Of a stretch of DNA of 64,000 bases, positions 35,554-45,466 are shown piece by piece; the stretch's first letter is position 1; each line of letters opens with the position of its first letter. The stretch comes from Roseiarcus sp963833955 (GTDB taxonomy: Bacteria > Pseudomonadota > Alphaproteobacteria > Rhizobiales > Beijerinckiaceae). The DNA lies in assembly GCA_963833955.1 (NCBI GenBank), contig CAWHZY010000007.1:124001-188000 (forward strand), read 5' to 3'. A program made the position numbers and the translations under genes. The notes below the pieces were generated by a model. It was given only the letters and a program-made list of their open reading frames with translations, was not told where the DNA came from and searched no databases.

Positions 35554-37185
35554 TCACTGGCTCACGACATGCGACAGAGTCGCCTCATTCGCGAAGGCGG
35601 CGGCGAACAGAGCGCGCGTATAGTCATTTTGCGGCGCGCTGAACACCGTCCGCGCGTCGCCGCTCTCCACCACCTTACCGCGCCGCATGACGATGATTTC
35701 GCTCGCCAGCGCCCGCACGACCCTCAGATCGTGAGAAATGAACAGGTAGGCGAGGTTGCGGCGGCGCTGGAGTTCGCGCAACAGATCGACGATCTGCGCC
35801 TGGATCGACATGTCCAGGGCCGATGTCGGCTCGTCAAGCACCACGAAACGCGGATCGAGCGCCATCGCGCGAGCAATCGCGATGCGCTGGCGCTGGCCGC
35901 CGGAGAATTCATGCGGATAACGGTCGAGCGTCGATGGATCGAGCCCGGTGTCGGCCAGCGCCTGCTCCACCACGCGGCGCCGCTCGGCGGCGTTCAGCTT
36001 CGTCCCCTGCGCGATCAGCCCCTCTTCGACGATCTCGGCCACCGACATGCGTGGCGACAGCGAACCATACGGATCCTGGAAAACGATCTGCATCTCGCGA
36101 CGCAGCGGGCGCATGGCTTTGGACGTAAGCCCGTCGATGGCGCGCCCGCAATAGACAATCGGACCCTGCGACCGGATGAGCCTCAAGATTGCGAGGCCAA
36201 GCGTCGTCTTGCCCGAGCCGGATTTGCCAACGACCCCGACGGTCTGCCCTTCCCGGATCGCGACCGAAACCCCATCGACGGCTTTCACGTGAGCGACCGT
36301 GCGGCGCAAGAATCCTTTCCGGATCGGAAACCAGACGCGCAGATTGTCGGCGCTCGCGATCGTTGTCGCGGCTTGATCGGCGCGAGGCGGATCGCCCTTG
36401 GGCTCGGCGGCGAGCAGCGCTCGCGTATAAGGATGGCGGGGATCGGCAAAGACGCGCGCCGTCTCGCCGGCTTCGACAATAACGCCGTGGCGCATGACGA
36501 TCACGTCGTCGGCGATGCGCCGCACGATATTGAGATCGTGGGTGATGAACAGCATCGCCATGCCGAGCCGTTCCTGCAGGTCCTTGAGAAGCTTGAGGAT
36601 CTGCGCCTGCACGGTGACGTCGAGCGCCGTCGTCGGCTCGTCCGCGATCAGGAGATCGGGGCGATTGGCGAGCGCCATGGCGATCATCACCCGCTGGCGC
36701 TGCCCGCCGGAGAGCTGGTGGGGATAGGCTTGAAGTCGCTGCGCCGGGTCGACGATGCCGACCTCGGTCAGGAGCTCGACGATCTTCGCCTGCGTGACGG
36801 CCGCGCGGCCGTGGTGAAGCGCGATGATCTCGCCAATCTGCCGCTCGATCGTATGGAGTGGATTGAGCGACGTCATCGGCTCCTGAAACACCATGGTGAC
36901 GGCGTGGCCGCGCATCGCGCGCAATTCGTCGACGGACATCTTGAGCACGTCGCGGCCACGGAAAAAGATCTCGCCGCTTGGATAGCTGGCCGCGGGCTGC
37001 GGCAGGAGACGCACAATGGCCTGGGCGGTGACGGTCTTGCCCGAACCGGACTCGCCGACCAGCGCCAGCGTGCGGCCTTTTTCAAGCCGAAAGGAGATGC
37101 GATCGACAACCGTGCGGCGCTCGCCGCTTTGCGCGAAGGCGATCGAGAGTTCGCGTACGTCGAGAAGCGGCGCGGCCTCGCTCAC
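35554..37185 (-). CDS. yejF: Oligopeptide ABC transporter ATPase with two fused ATP-binding domains, YejF
   Basis: This 543-residue protein contains two complete ABC ATPase domains. The first has Walker A GESGSGKT, signature LSGGQRQR and Walker B LLIADEP. The second has Walker A GKSGSGKT, FSGGQRQR and FVVLDEP. This double layout is typical of YejF, which powers uptake of peptides such as microcin C. The start overlaps the yejE stop (ATGA), completing a yejA-B-E-F operon on the minus strand. Confidence 0.95.
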   Translation of the reverse strand: MSEAAPLLDVRELSIAFAQSGERRTVVDRISFRLEKGRTLALVGESGSGKTVTAQAIVRLLPQPAASYPSGEIFFRGRDVLKMSVDELRAMRGHAVTMVFQEPMTSLNPLHTIERQIGEIIALHHGRAAVTQAKIVELLTEVGIVDPAQRLQAYPHQLSGGQRQRVMIAMALANRPDLLIADEPTTALDVTVQAQILKLLKDLQERLGMAMLFITHDLNIVRRIADDVIVMRHGVIVEAGETARVFADPRHPYTRALLAAEPKGDPPRADQAATTIASADNLRVWFPIRKGFLRRTVAHVKAVDGVSVAIREGQTVGVVGKSGSGKTTLGLAILRLIRSQGPIVYCGRAIDGLTSKAMRPLRREMQIVFQDPYGSLSPRMSVAEIVEEGLIAQGTKLNAAERRRVVEQALADTGLDPSTLDRYPHEFSGGQRQRIAIARAMALDPRFVVLDEPTSALDMSIQAQIVDLLRELQRRRNLAYLFISHDLRVVRALASEIIVMRRGKVVESGDARTVFSAPQNDYTRALFAAAFANEATLSHVVSQ

Positions 37186-38439
37186 AGGAACGTCTTTCGC
37201 GGATCGAAAGCGTCACGCACCGCTTCGCCGATAAAAATGAGGAGCGAGAGCATCAGCGCCGTCACGGCGAAGGCAGATAGTCCGATCCAGGGCGCCGACA
37301 GATTGGATTTGCCCTGCAGCAGGAGTTCGCCGAGCGAGGGCGAGCCGGGCGGCATGCCCAATCCTAAGAAGTCGAGCGAGGTCAGCGTGCTGATGGACGA
37401 ATTGACGATGAACGGCAGGAAGGTCAGCGTCGCCACCATGGCGTTCGGCAGCACGTGCTTGACGATGATCTTGGCGTTGGAGAGGCCAAGCGCGCGCGCC
37501 GCATTGACATATTCGAAGTTGCGCGCGCGCAGGAACTCGGCCCGGACCAGGTGAACGAGGCTGACCCACGAGAACAAGAGGAGGATCGTCAGCAGGACGA
37601 AGAAACTTGGCGCGAGAATCGCGGACAGGATGATGAGGATGTAAAGGTGCGGCAGCGATGACCAGATCTCGATCACCCGCTGCATCGTGAGATCGAGCCA
37701 GCCGCCGAAATAGCCCTGCACCGCGCCGGCGAAGACGCCGATCACCGACGAGACGCCGGCGAGCGTCAAGTCCAAACAGAATCGAGATGCGAAAGCCGTA
37801 GATGAGCCGGGCGACGATGTCGTGCCCGTCCTGATCGGAGCCGAGCCAGAGCGGTTCAAGCTTGCCGCAGGGACGCGGGACAGTCGCGGCGTCCTTGACC
37901 TTCTGCTTGTCGAGCGCGGCGCGGCATTGGGCGTCGGTCAGCATCCACGTCGGGGGCGTCGGCAGCGGCGTCGGCGGGTTGAGAATCGTGGTCGAATTGG
38001 CGAAACGGATCGGCGGCCAGATCATCCAGCCATGCGCCTTGATCTCGTCGGCGATAAAGGGGTCGCGAAAATCCGCCCGCGCCTGGAACCCGCCGAATTT
38101 GTCCTCGGGATAGTCGAAGAGGACAGGAAAGAGGATCTCGCCTTTGTAGGAAGCGATCAGGGGCCGGTCGTTGGCGATGAATTCCGCGAACAACGAAGCG
38201 ATGAACAGGACCAGGAAGATCCAGAACGACCAGGCGCCGCGCTTGTGGCGGCGGAAATTGTCGAGGCGGCGCCGGTTCATCGGCGAAAGCCAGGGACGCC
38301 GTTCGAGGCCCGCGCGCGCCTTCGCCTGCCGCCAGGAATCCGTGTCTTCGTTGAGCGGAAGGATGTCGGGCGCCGCTTCTCCCGGTTGCGGCGCCGTGTC
38401 GGAAGGCAGAGCCAAGCGGTCCGTATCGACCAAGCTCAC
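37182..38439 (-). CDS. yejE: Peptide ABC transporter permease YejE (one apparent frameshift at 37768-37769)
   Basis: A permease of about 418 residues. The N-terminal half (RRHKRGAWSFWIFLVLF, LFAEFIANDRPL, LGSDQDGHDIVARLIYGFR) is in one frame. From TLAGVSSVIGVFAGAVQGYFGG onward, with the EAA loop (RALGLSNAKIIVKHVLPNA), it is in the next frame. Removing one base from the AA at 37768-37769 joins them. The GTG at 38439 overlaps the yejB stop by 4 bases; ATG 38280 is a later alternative. Together with YejB it forms the membrane channel. Confidence 0.88.
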
Positions 38440-39537
38440 ACCTCTCGCGTTTCGAAATCGATGCGAGGATCGATCCAGGTGTAGGTGAGGTCGGAAATCA
38501 GGTTCACCACGAGGCCGATGAGGGCGAAGATATAAAGGTTGGCGAGCACCACCGGATAGTCGCGCTGGATGAGCGAATTGTAGGAGAGATAGCCGAGGCC
38601 GTCGAGCGAGAACACCTGTTCGATCAGAAGGGAGCCGGTGAAGAAGGCGCCGATGAAGGCGCCGGGAAAGCCGGCGATGACGATCAGCATCGCGTTGCGG
38701 AACACGTGGCCATAGAGCACGCGCCGCTCGGTCAGGCCCTTCATCCGCGCGGTCTGCACGTAGGCCTTCTTGATCTCGTCGAGGAAGGAATTCTTCGTGA
38801 GCAGCGTCGAGGTCGCGAACGAGCCCAACACCAGCGCCGTCACCGGCAGCGTGATGTGCCAAAGATAGTCGAGGATCTTGTGCGGCCAGCTGAGGTCGGC
38901 GAAATTGTCGGACGTCAGGCCGCGCAGCGGAAAGATCTGCCAGAACGACCCGCCGCAGAACAGCACAACGAGCAAGACCGCGAACAGAAAGCTCGGGATC
39001 GCGTAGCCGAAGATCACAAGTGCGGACGTGACCGTATCGAAGCGAGAGCCGTCCTTGACCGCCTTTCGCACCCCAAGCGGGATCGAAATCGCGTAGGAGA
39101 GGACGGTCATCCACATGCCGAGCGAGATCGAGACCGGCAATTTTTCCTTGATCAGCTCGCAGCACCGGCACGTCGCGGTAATAGCTCTTGCCGAAATTGA
39201 AGGTCGAGTAGTCGCGCACCAGAATCCAGAATCGCTCGAGCACGGGCTTGTCGAAGCCGTATTGCTTTTCCAGTTCCTTGATGAATTTGGGATCGAGGCC
39301 CTGCGAGCCGCGATAGCGCGAAGTAATGTCGCCCCCGGCCTGCGCGCTCCCAGCCCCGATCTGGCCGCCGCCTCCGCCGAATTGGGCGGTCGAACTCTGG
39401 TCCGCGCCTTGCAGTTGCGAGATCGCGCGCTCGACCGGGCCGCCCGGGACAAATTGCACGATCGCGAAAGAAACCGCCATGATTCCGAGGATCGTCGGGA
39501 TCATCAGCAAGAGCCGGCGGAGGATGTAGGCGAGCAT
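38436..39537 (-). CDS. yejB: Peptide ABC transporter permease YejB (one apparent frameshift near 39159)
   Basis: A permease of about 366 residues that begins YILRRLLLMIPTILGIMAVSFAIVQF and has a Gly-rich periplasmic insert near residues 45-65, as in YejB. The frame changes after SYYRDVPVL; removing one base near 39159 gives the continuous VLELIKEKLPVSISLG. The EAA loop is around ARMKGLTERRVLYGHVFRNA. Without the correction an artificial 774-codon frame runs from yejB through yejE. Confidence 0.88.
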
Positions 39538-39574
39538 GCCTCAGCCGGCCGGGGGTCGGAGCGCTAAGCGCCCG

Positions 39575-41440
39575 TCAGAGTCCAATGGTCTTGGCCTTCG
39601 CTTCGTCCCACCACCAGGTTCCCGGCGCGCCAACGCCGAGCTTGGGCTGGGCCTGGGGGCGGGAAAACGCGTCCCAGTAAGCGACCCATGCGGTGTCGCG
39701 ATACCACATCGGAACCCAATAATGGCCGGCTCTGAGGACGCGATCGAGCGCGCGGCAGGCAGAGTTGAGGTCCTTCCGCGTTTTGGCCGAGGCGATCGCC
39801 TCGACCAGCATGTCCACAACCGGGTCGGAGACGCCGGCGAGATTCCTCGAGGCGTTCTGCTTTGCGGACTCTGACGTATAGACGTTGCGAAGGTCGACGC
39901 CCGGCGTGAACGTCCCGCCCGAAGCCGTGGTCACGACATCAAAATCAAAGGCGTCGGTGCGGCTCTTGTATTGCGCGGGATCGACGATGCGGTAATTCGC
40001 CTGAATGCCGAGCTTGCCGAGGTTCTGGATGAACGGCAAAGTGTGGGGCTGCAACGCGCTGGAAGAATTGAGGAATTCAATCGTCAACGGCTTGCCGTCC
40101 GGCAGCGTCAATGTCCCGCCTGCGCGTTTGCAGCCAGCCATGATCAGCAAGTCGTAGGCTTGCTTGAGCAGCTTGCGATCACTGCCGGAACCGTCGCTGA
40201 CGGGCGGGGTATAAGGCTCCCCATAGACCTGGGGCGACAGCTTGTCACGGTAGGCGCCGAGCAGCGCCATTTCCTCGGCGCCGGGCACGGCGGTCGCTTC
40301 CATGGGCGTATTCGGAAAGTAAGACACGATCCGCTTATATGCCGAGTACATGATATTCTTGTTGGTCCACTCGAAATCGAAGCAGAGGCCGATGGCTTCG
40401 CGCACGCGCGGGTCCTTGAACTGGTCGCGCCGCGTGTTGAGATACCAGCCTTGTGTCCGTGACGGCGCGCCGTCGTGCAGGGTTTCCTTCTTCACTCGCC
40501 CGTCCCTGGCGGCGGGGAAGTCGTAGGACGTCGCCCAGAAGCGCGAGGTGTACTCCTCGTGATAGTTGATCGCTCCCGCCTTGAACGCCTCGAACGCGAC
40601 CTGCCGCTCGCGATAATATTCAAAGCGAAGGCGATCGAAGTTGTTCTGCCCGAGATTGACCGGGAGCTTCGCGCCCCAATAATTGGGGTCGCGCGCGTAT
40701 TCGATGAAGCGGCCCTGCTCGAACGTCTTCACCTTGTAGGGGCCTGAACCCAGCGGCGCGTCGAGTGTCGCTGCGGTGAAATCGCGCCCCTTCCACCACG
40801 CCGCCGAGAATACGGGCATGCCGACAACGATCAGATGCGCGTCGCGGCTGCGGCCCTGGACGAAGCGCACATGCGCGACGTCGTCGCCTTCCGGATCGGC
40901 CTTCTCCACCTCCCTCAGGAGCTGGGCGTAGATCGGATGGCCCTTTTCCTTCAGCACGTTGAGCGAAAAAGCGACATCGGCCGCCGTGACCTTCGAGCCG
41001 TCGACGAAGCGGGCCTCGGGACGCAATCGGAAGCGGTAGTCCAACTTGTCGGCGGAGACCCGCACCGATTGGGCGAGCAGGCCGTAGACGGAATCGGGTT
41101 CGTCGCCGTTGGCGGTCATCAGCGTGTCGAAAGTGGCCGACATGCCGGCCGCGCCGTTGCCCTTCCACGAATAGATGTTGAGCGTATCGAAGGTGTCGAA
41201 ATTCTGGTTGCCGCTCGTTCCGGTGATCTGCAGCGACAACAGGCCGCCGGTCGGCGCGTCCGGGTTGACGTAGGCGAAATGCGGAAAGTCCGGCGGCAAG
41301 GCGAGATCGCCGAACGACGACAGGCCATAGGTTTCGACGGAATCGTCGGCAACCGCGGCAAAGGGGCGCCAGACGAGCGTCGCCAGCGCGCCGCCCGCAC
41401 CGGCTTTCAACGCCGCCCTGCGGGTCAAGCTCAGGGTCAT
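39575..41440 (-). CDS. yejA: Periplasmic peptide-binding protein YejA
   Basis: This 621-residue solute-binding protein of ABC family 5 has an N-terminal signal of Tat-like type (TRRAALKAGAGGALATLVW) ending near AVA-DD. Typical YejA segments follow: GLSSFGDLALPPDFPHFAYVNP near residue 40, GSGPYKVKTFEQGRFIEYARDPNYWG near 230 and a C-terminal MWYRDTAWVAYWDAFSRP. It is the first gene of the yejABEF operon and delivers peptides to YejBE. Confidence 0.95.
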   Translation of the reverse strand: MTLSLTRRAALKAGAGGALATLVWRPFAAVADDSVETYGLSSFGDLALPPDFPHFAYVNPDAPTGGLLSLQITGTSGNQNFDTFDTLNIYSWKGNGAAGMSATFDTLMTANGDEPDSVYGLLAQSVRVSADKLDYRFRLRPEARFVDGSKVTAADVAFSLNVLKEKGHPIYAQLLREVEKADPEGDDVAHVRFVQGRSRDAHLIVVGMPVFSAAWWKGRDFTAATLDAPLGSGPYKVKTFEQGRFIEYARDPNYWGAKLPVNLGQNNFDRLRFEYYRERQVAFEAFKAGAINYHEEYTSRFWATSYDFPAARDGRVKKETLHDGAPSRTQGWYLNTRRDQFKDPRVREAIGLCFDFEWTNKNIMYSAYKRIVSYFPNTPMEATAVPGAEEMALLGAYRDKLSPQVYGEPYTPPVSDGSGSDRKLLKQAYDLLIMAGCKRAGGTLTLPDGKPLTIEFLNSSSALQPHTLPFIQNLGKLGIQANYRIVDPAQYKSRTDAFDFDVVTTASGGTFTPGVDLRNVYTSESAKQNASRNLAGVSDPVVDMLVEAIASAKTRKDLNSACRALDRVLRAGHYWVPMWYRDTAWVAYWDAFSRPQAQPKLGVGAPGTWWWDEAKAKTIGL

Positions 41441-41637
41441 CGAATCGTCCGCCTCATGGCTCGTTTCGCGCGGTGTACCGCGCCTGAACGGTCTTCGCCA
41501 GCGAGCGCGGCGAAAACGAGGCGCGAGCGGGACGCGGACCTGAAAGCGGGGTTAAACTTCGTCCACGAAGCTCGGAGCCGTTGGGGAAACTTGCCGCCCT
41601 TGCCTTCCAGCCTTGCGACGGTCTTATACATGCGCGC

Positions 41638-42150
41638 ATGGAGATTCGCGATCCAATCGCCAAGGGCGCCGAAGCGGCGCCCCAACTTGTCCTTCGCTCG
41701 TTGACGAACGCCGACGCAGGCGAGGCGGCCGAAGTCATCCGGACGGCCTTCGCCGCGCAGAACCGGCAAACCAGCCCTCCATCGTCGGCCCTTCTCGAAA
41801 GCGGACCGTCGATCGCGGCCAAAATCATGGGCGGCGGCGGATTCGGCGTCTTCGAGGGCGGCGCGCTTATCGCAGCTGTGCTGTGGAGCCTGAACGACGA
41901 TGCGCTCCATGTCGCGCGGGTATCGGTTGCGCCTCGGGCGCGCGGCCGCGGGATGGTCCGCTCGCTGATCGCGGCCTGCGAAACGGAGGCGAGGCGCCGC
42001 GGCGTCCGAAGAATGACGCTCAAGACGCGGCTGGAGCTGCCCGAAAACGAGCGGCTGTTCGAGCGCTGCGGCTTTGCCCGGCGCGAGGTCGAGACGCATT
42101 CGGGGTTCGAGACGCCGACGACGGCGGTAATGGAGAAGGTCCTCGAATGA
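41638..42150 (+). CDS. GNAT-family N-acetyltransferase
   Basis: About 170 residues from ATG 41638; an upstream ATG at 41581 is less likely. It has a GNAT fold with LRSLTNADAGEAAEVIRTAF at the start, the acetyl-CoA pyrophosphate loop VSVAPRARGRGMVRSLIAACETEA and the C-terminal LPENERLFERCGFARRE. The acceptor is unknown. Its stop overlaps the alr start by 4 bases, so the two are coupled. Confidence 0.85.
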   Translation: MEIRDPIAKGAEAAPQLVLRSLTNADAGEAAEVIRTAFAAQNRQTSPPSSALLESGPSIAAKIMGGGGFGVFEGGALIAAVLWSLNDDALHVARVSVAPRARGRGMVRSLIAACETEARRRGVRRMTLKTRLELPENERLFERCGFARREVETHSGFETPTTAVMEKVLE

Positions 42151-43271
42151 TGGACGTCATGGCTCCTGTCAGTGCGCCGGGGCGCCTGAGGATCGACCTC
42201 GCCGCGCTGGCCGGTAACTGGAAGGCGCTTGCGCGCCGGGCCGCGCCGGGGCGCGCCGCCGCCGTCATCAAGGCCAACGCTTACGGGATCGGCGTCTCGG
42301 AAGCCGCGCCGGCGCTATGGGCCGCGGGCGCGCGCGTCTTCTTTGTCGCCCATTTCAGCGAGGGGATCGCGGCGCGGCGGGCGCTGCCGGCTGAGGCGCG
42401 GATCTATGTGCTCAACGGCCTCGAGAGCGGCGCCGGCGCGGGGGACTATGTCGAGCACCGGCTCGCGCCCGCGATCGGCGGCGAAGCGGAGCTTGAGCGC
42501 TGGTCCGCCTTCGCCGCCCGTCGCGGCGAGACCAGTCCGTCCGCGCTCCATCTCGACACCGGCATGAACCGGCTCGGCTTCGCGTCTCTCGCCCGGTTGC
42601 AGGCGGCGATGGCGAGGCATGGCGCGTCGAGCGGCGCTGATCTCATGATGAGCCATTTCGTCTCGTCCGAGATCCCCGGCGATCCCATCAACCCGGCGCA
42701 GATCGAGCTTTTCGAGGCCGCCCGCGCGGCTTTCCCCCACCTTCCCGCCTCGCTCGCCAACTCGTCGGGCATGTTCCTCGATCCCGCCCCGATCTACGAC
42801 CTGGGCCGTCCGGGCTATGCCCTCTACGGCGGCAATCCGACCCCGGGGCGCGCAAATCCGATGCGTCCGGTCGTGACGCTGACCGTGGCCATCCAGCAGA
42901 TCCGCTCAATCGAGGCCGGCGCGACCTGCGGCTACAACGCCCAATGGACCGCCAGGCGCCCGACACGCCTCGCGACCCTCCTCATCGGCTATGCCGACGG
43001 CCTGCCGCGCGGCGCCGGCGCGACGGATGCGAAGCCGGGAGCGGAGGTCGCGGTCGCTGGCCGGCGCTCAGCGCTGGTCGGGCGCGTGTCGATGGACCTG
43101 ACCATCGTCGACGTCACCGACCTGCCCGAGGACGCGGTCCGGCCGGGCGATCCGGTCGAGTTCTTCGGCCCGACGATTGACCTCGACGATTTCGCCGCCC
43201 GCAGCGGCACGATCGGCTACCACCTCTTGACCAGCCTCGGCTCCCGCCATCAGCGGGACTATGTGCGATAG
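42147..43271 (+). CDS. alr: Alanine racemase
   Basis: About 374 residues with the PLP-binding Lys in AAVIKANAYGIGV near residue 40 (the usual AYGxG motif), LHLDTGMNRLGF, SLANSSGMFL, RPGYALYGGNP, the catalytic Tyr in CGYNAQWTA near 262 and GYADGLPR. It makes D-alanine for peptidoglycan. Start 42147 overlaps the GNAT stop (ATGA); a second ATG follows immediately. A hairpin with a T-rich tail at 43371-43412 probably ends the transcript. Confidence 0.95.
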   Translation: MMDVMAPVSAPGRLRIDLAALAGNWKALARRAAPGRAAAVIKANAYGIGVSEAAPALWAAGARVFFVAHFSEGIAARRALPAEARIYVLNGLESGAGAGDYVEHRLAPAIGGEAELERWSAFAARRGETSPSALHLDTGMNRLGFASLARLQAAMARHGASSGADLMMSHFVSSEIPGDPINPAQIELFEAARAAFPHLPASLANSSGMFLDPAPIYDLGRPGYALYGGNPTPGRANPMRPVVTLTVAIQQIRSIEAGATCGYNAQWTARRPTRLATLLIGYADGLPRGAGATDAKPGAEVAVAGRRSALVGRVSMDLTIVDVTDLPEDAVRPGDPVEFFGPTIDLDDFAARSGTIGYHLLTSLGSRHQRDYVR

Positions 43272-43350
43272 CCGGCGCAACCCTTGGCAGCCAGGCGCGG
43301 GACCGCCGGTTCGGCTTTTGGGGGGCCAAACGGCTAAAATAAGCGCCAAT

Positions 43351-43412
43351 AAACGCGCTTAAACGCGCTTAAACGCTAGCAAAAGTGCTAGCGTTTACTA
43401 GCGTTTATTTTT
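43351..43412 (+). terminator. Repeat-built hairpin, candidate terminator of alr
   Basis: Two tandem copies of AAACGCGCTT (43351-43370) are followed by AAACGCTAGC (43371-43380). That pairs perfectly with GCTAGCGTTT at 43387-43396 across a 6-base loop. A second CTAGCGTTT copy and ATTTTT follow. The perfect 10-base stem with a T-rich 3' side fits an intrinsic terminator 100 bases after alr. The tandem copies allow alternative, register-shifted stems. The rest of 43272-43693, about 280 bases to the Nudix gene, is AT-richer than its surroundings and holds no gene I can support. Confidence 0.6.
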
Positions 43413-43693
43413 CGGAATCGGGACTTTTCAATGGGTTAGGGCCGATTTAAATAAGAAGACTTCGCCGTCGCATCTCGCCGTTCCAATCTTCGTTCCGTCC
43501 AATCGGCCGGACGCCGCGCGACGAGCAAGTTTTCGATCCGGCCATACACCGAGGTATAACAGAATTTCCGACTTTCGTAAAGGAAATGCAGCTATGTCTG
43601 TTTTCCAGATATGAACCGAATCCGCGCCGCTGTTTGGCGGGAAGGCGACCGCCCGGACATTCTGATCGCCGCCAATGAGAGCTCAAGTCATCC

Positions 43694-44131
43694 ATGAACG
43701 ATCGGCTGTTTCCCGGCCGTCCGGTCCTCGCGGTTTCGGCGGCGGTGTTTCGAGACCGCCGGGCGCTCATCATCCGCCGGGCGCGAGCGCCGCTGCTTGG
43801 CCATTTCTCTCTCCCGGGCGGCGGCGTCGAGGTCGGCGAGACGCTCGCCGCCGCGCTCGCTCGGGAACTCATGGAAGAGGTCGGAATTGAGGCCGAAATC
43901 ATCGCCTTTAACCGCCATGTGGAGGCGATTGGCCACGAGGGGAGCCGAATACGGATGCATTTTGTCATCGCTTCGTTCGTCGCCCGCTGGATTCGCGGCG
44001 AGCCGCGCCTGAGCGACGAAGTCGACGCGGTCGCATGGATCGACCCGGCCGGCCCCCTGCCCTCGCCGGCGACGCCGGAACTGGGCGAGGTTCTTACGCG
44101 CGCGGCGCGGATCGAAGCTGAGCGCCTTTGA
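43694..44131 (+). CDS. Nudix hydrolase
   Basis: This 145-residue protein has a Nudix box GGGVEVGETLAAALARELME followed by EVGI near residues 36-60 and a conserved N-terminal strand VLAVSAAVFRDRRALIIRRA. It is of the MutT/ADP-ribose-pyrophosphatase size class and hydrolyses a nucleoside diphosphate linked to another moiety; the substrate is not predictable. The stop codon is followed by a 124-base gap to the convergent VOC gene. Confidence 0.88.
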   Translation: MNDRLFPGRPVLAVSAAVFRDRRALIIRRARAPLLGHFSLPGGGVEVGETLAAALARELMEEVGIEAEIIAFNRHVEAIGHEGSRIRMHFVIASFVARWIRGEPRLSDEVDAVAWIDPAGPLPSPATPELGEVLTRAARIEAERL

Positions 44132-44255
44132 GCATGCGCGATGTTTGATCTTTCAAGCCGCGGCGACTTGCCGACGGCGACCGGATCCGTCCTTCGGGAC
44201 CTCACGTCAACGGGGTGTACGCGGTCGGCACAGACGCTTTGACGTGTCGCGCCCT

Positions 44256-44711
44256 TTACAGGAAAGCGAAGCCCGGTTTGCTCTGCTCAACTTCGATAAT
44301 GTAGCCGTCAGGATCGCGCATGTAGCAGCACGTCTCGCCGCGCTTGTCCATTGGCTCGGTGATAAACTCGGCGCCTCGACTTCGCCAGAGTTCATAGCAC
44401 GCTTGAATATCCGCAACACGGATAATCATAAAGCTGCTCACTGAATCGGGGTCGGCGGGGACGCTGAGGGTTACCGATGGTTTGTCGGGTGTCGGACCAC
44501 CCCCGACGTTGACGATGAGCCACGTGTTCGCGATCTGGATGTAGCCCGGCGCGCCGCTGCTGTCGCCTCCGCTCAGAATGCGGCCTCCGAACACCGTTTC
44601 GTAAAATCGAGCCGATCGTTCGATGTCCGAGACGGTGAGAAAGTGGGCGATGGTAAACCCATCCTGCGGCGGCATCTGATAGTTTTTCTGCTCGACCTGG
44701 ACTTGGCTCAT
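44256..44711 (-). CDS. VOC-family (glyoxalase/dioxygenase superfamily) protein
   Basis: This 151-residue protein starts at ATG 44711, with GGAG 6 bases upstream. It has the VOC beta-alpha-beta-beta-beta halves: GFTIAHFLTVSDIERSARFY with a metal-type His, then VADIQACYELWRSRGAEF and DPDGYIIEVEQ with the C-terminal Glu ligand. The reaction is unknown. It follows the DJ-1/PfpI gene on the same strand by 65 bases, and both could act on reactive carbonyls. Confidence 0.85.
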   Translation of the reverse strand: MSQVQVEQKNYQMPPQDGFTIAHFLTVSDIERSARFYETVFGGRILSGGDSSGAPGYIQIANTWLIVNVGGGPTPDKPSVTLSVPADPDSVSSFMIIRVADIQACYELWRSRGAEFITEPMDKRGETCCYMRDPDGYIIEVEQSKPGFAFL

Positions 44712-44776
44712 GGGCGACTCCATCAGGGTATAAGATTTCTCCGTTCGCCAGAATGCGCACTCTGACCTGAGCCTGA

Positions 44777-45466
44777 CTATTTTGCCTTTTTGTTCAGCGT
44801 ATCGATCAGAAGCTTGGCGGCCGGGCCGGACGAGGCCGGATTCTGGCCGGTGATCAGCTGGCCGTCGGCGACCGTGTGGACGCCCCAATCCTTGACCTTG
44901 GAAAAGACGGCGCCGAGCTTCATCATTTCGTCTTCGACAAGGAAGGGCACAACCTTCGTCAATCCTACCGCTTCTTCCTCGCCGTCGGTGAATCCGGTCA
45001 CCGTCTTGCCCTCGACAAGCACCTTGCCGTCCGGGGTTTTGACGTGGCGCAGCGCGCCGGTTGAGTGGCAGACAACCGCGAACGTCTTGCCGGCGGCCAG
45101 GAAGGATTCCAACAGCTTGATCGAGTTCTTGTCTTCGGCGAGATCCCACATCGGCCCATGGCCGCCGGGGTAGAAGACGGTATCGTAGTCTTGCTGCTTG
45201 ACGCTATCGAGGCGCACCGTCCTGTCCAGCTGAGAATTGGCGTCGGCGTCCTTCTCGAACCGCCGTGTGATGTCGGTCTGGAAGTTCGGCTCGTTGCTCT
45301 TGGGATCGAGCGGCGGGCGGCCGCCCTTGGGCGATGCGAGGGTGATCTGGGCCCCTGCATCCTTGAAAACATAGTAAGGCGCAGCGAGTTCCTCCAGCCA
45401 GAAGCCGGTCTTGCGGCCCGTGTCGCCGAGCTGGTCGTGGGAGGTAAGAACCATCAGAACTTTCAT
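44777..45466 (-). CDS. DJ-1/PfpI (Hsp31-like) class I glutamine-amidotransferase-fold protein
   Basis: This protein of about 229 residues starts at ATG 45466 (MKVLMVLTSHDQLGDTGRKTG). The nucleophile elbow is AVVCHSTGALRHV (Cys near residue 131). Upstream GGRPPLDP and FYPGGHGPMWDL are typical of the Hsp31/YhbO-like branch with an Asp or Glu helper. Members act as glyoxalase III, deglycase or chaperone. It lies next to a VOC-family gene, consistent with carbonyl stress. Confidence 0.9.
   Translation of the reverse strand: MKVLMVLTSHDQLGDTGRKTGFWLEELAAPYYVFKDAGAQITLASPKGGRPPLDPKSNEPNFQTDITRRFEKDADANSQLDRTVRLDSVKQQDYDTVFYPGGHGPMWDLAEDKNSIKLLESFLAAGKTFAVVCHSTGALRHVKTPDGKVLVEGKTVTGFTDGEEEAVGLTKVVPFLVEDEMMKLGAVFSKVKDWGVHTVADGQLITGQNPASSGPAAKLLIDTLNKKAK

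Noticed and set aside
35335..37554. 739-codon plus-strand open frame opposite yejF
   Set aside because: It covers the reverse of two complete ABC ATPase domains; His/Asp/Arg-rich nonsense translation.
37213..39537. Apparent 774-codon YejB-YejE fusion protein
   Set aside because: The frame matches YejB only at its start and YejE only in one segment; one-base corrections at 39159 and 37768 give two normal permeases with a 4-base overlap.
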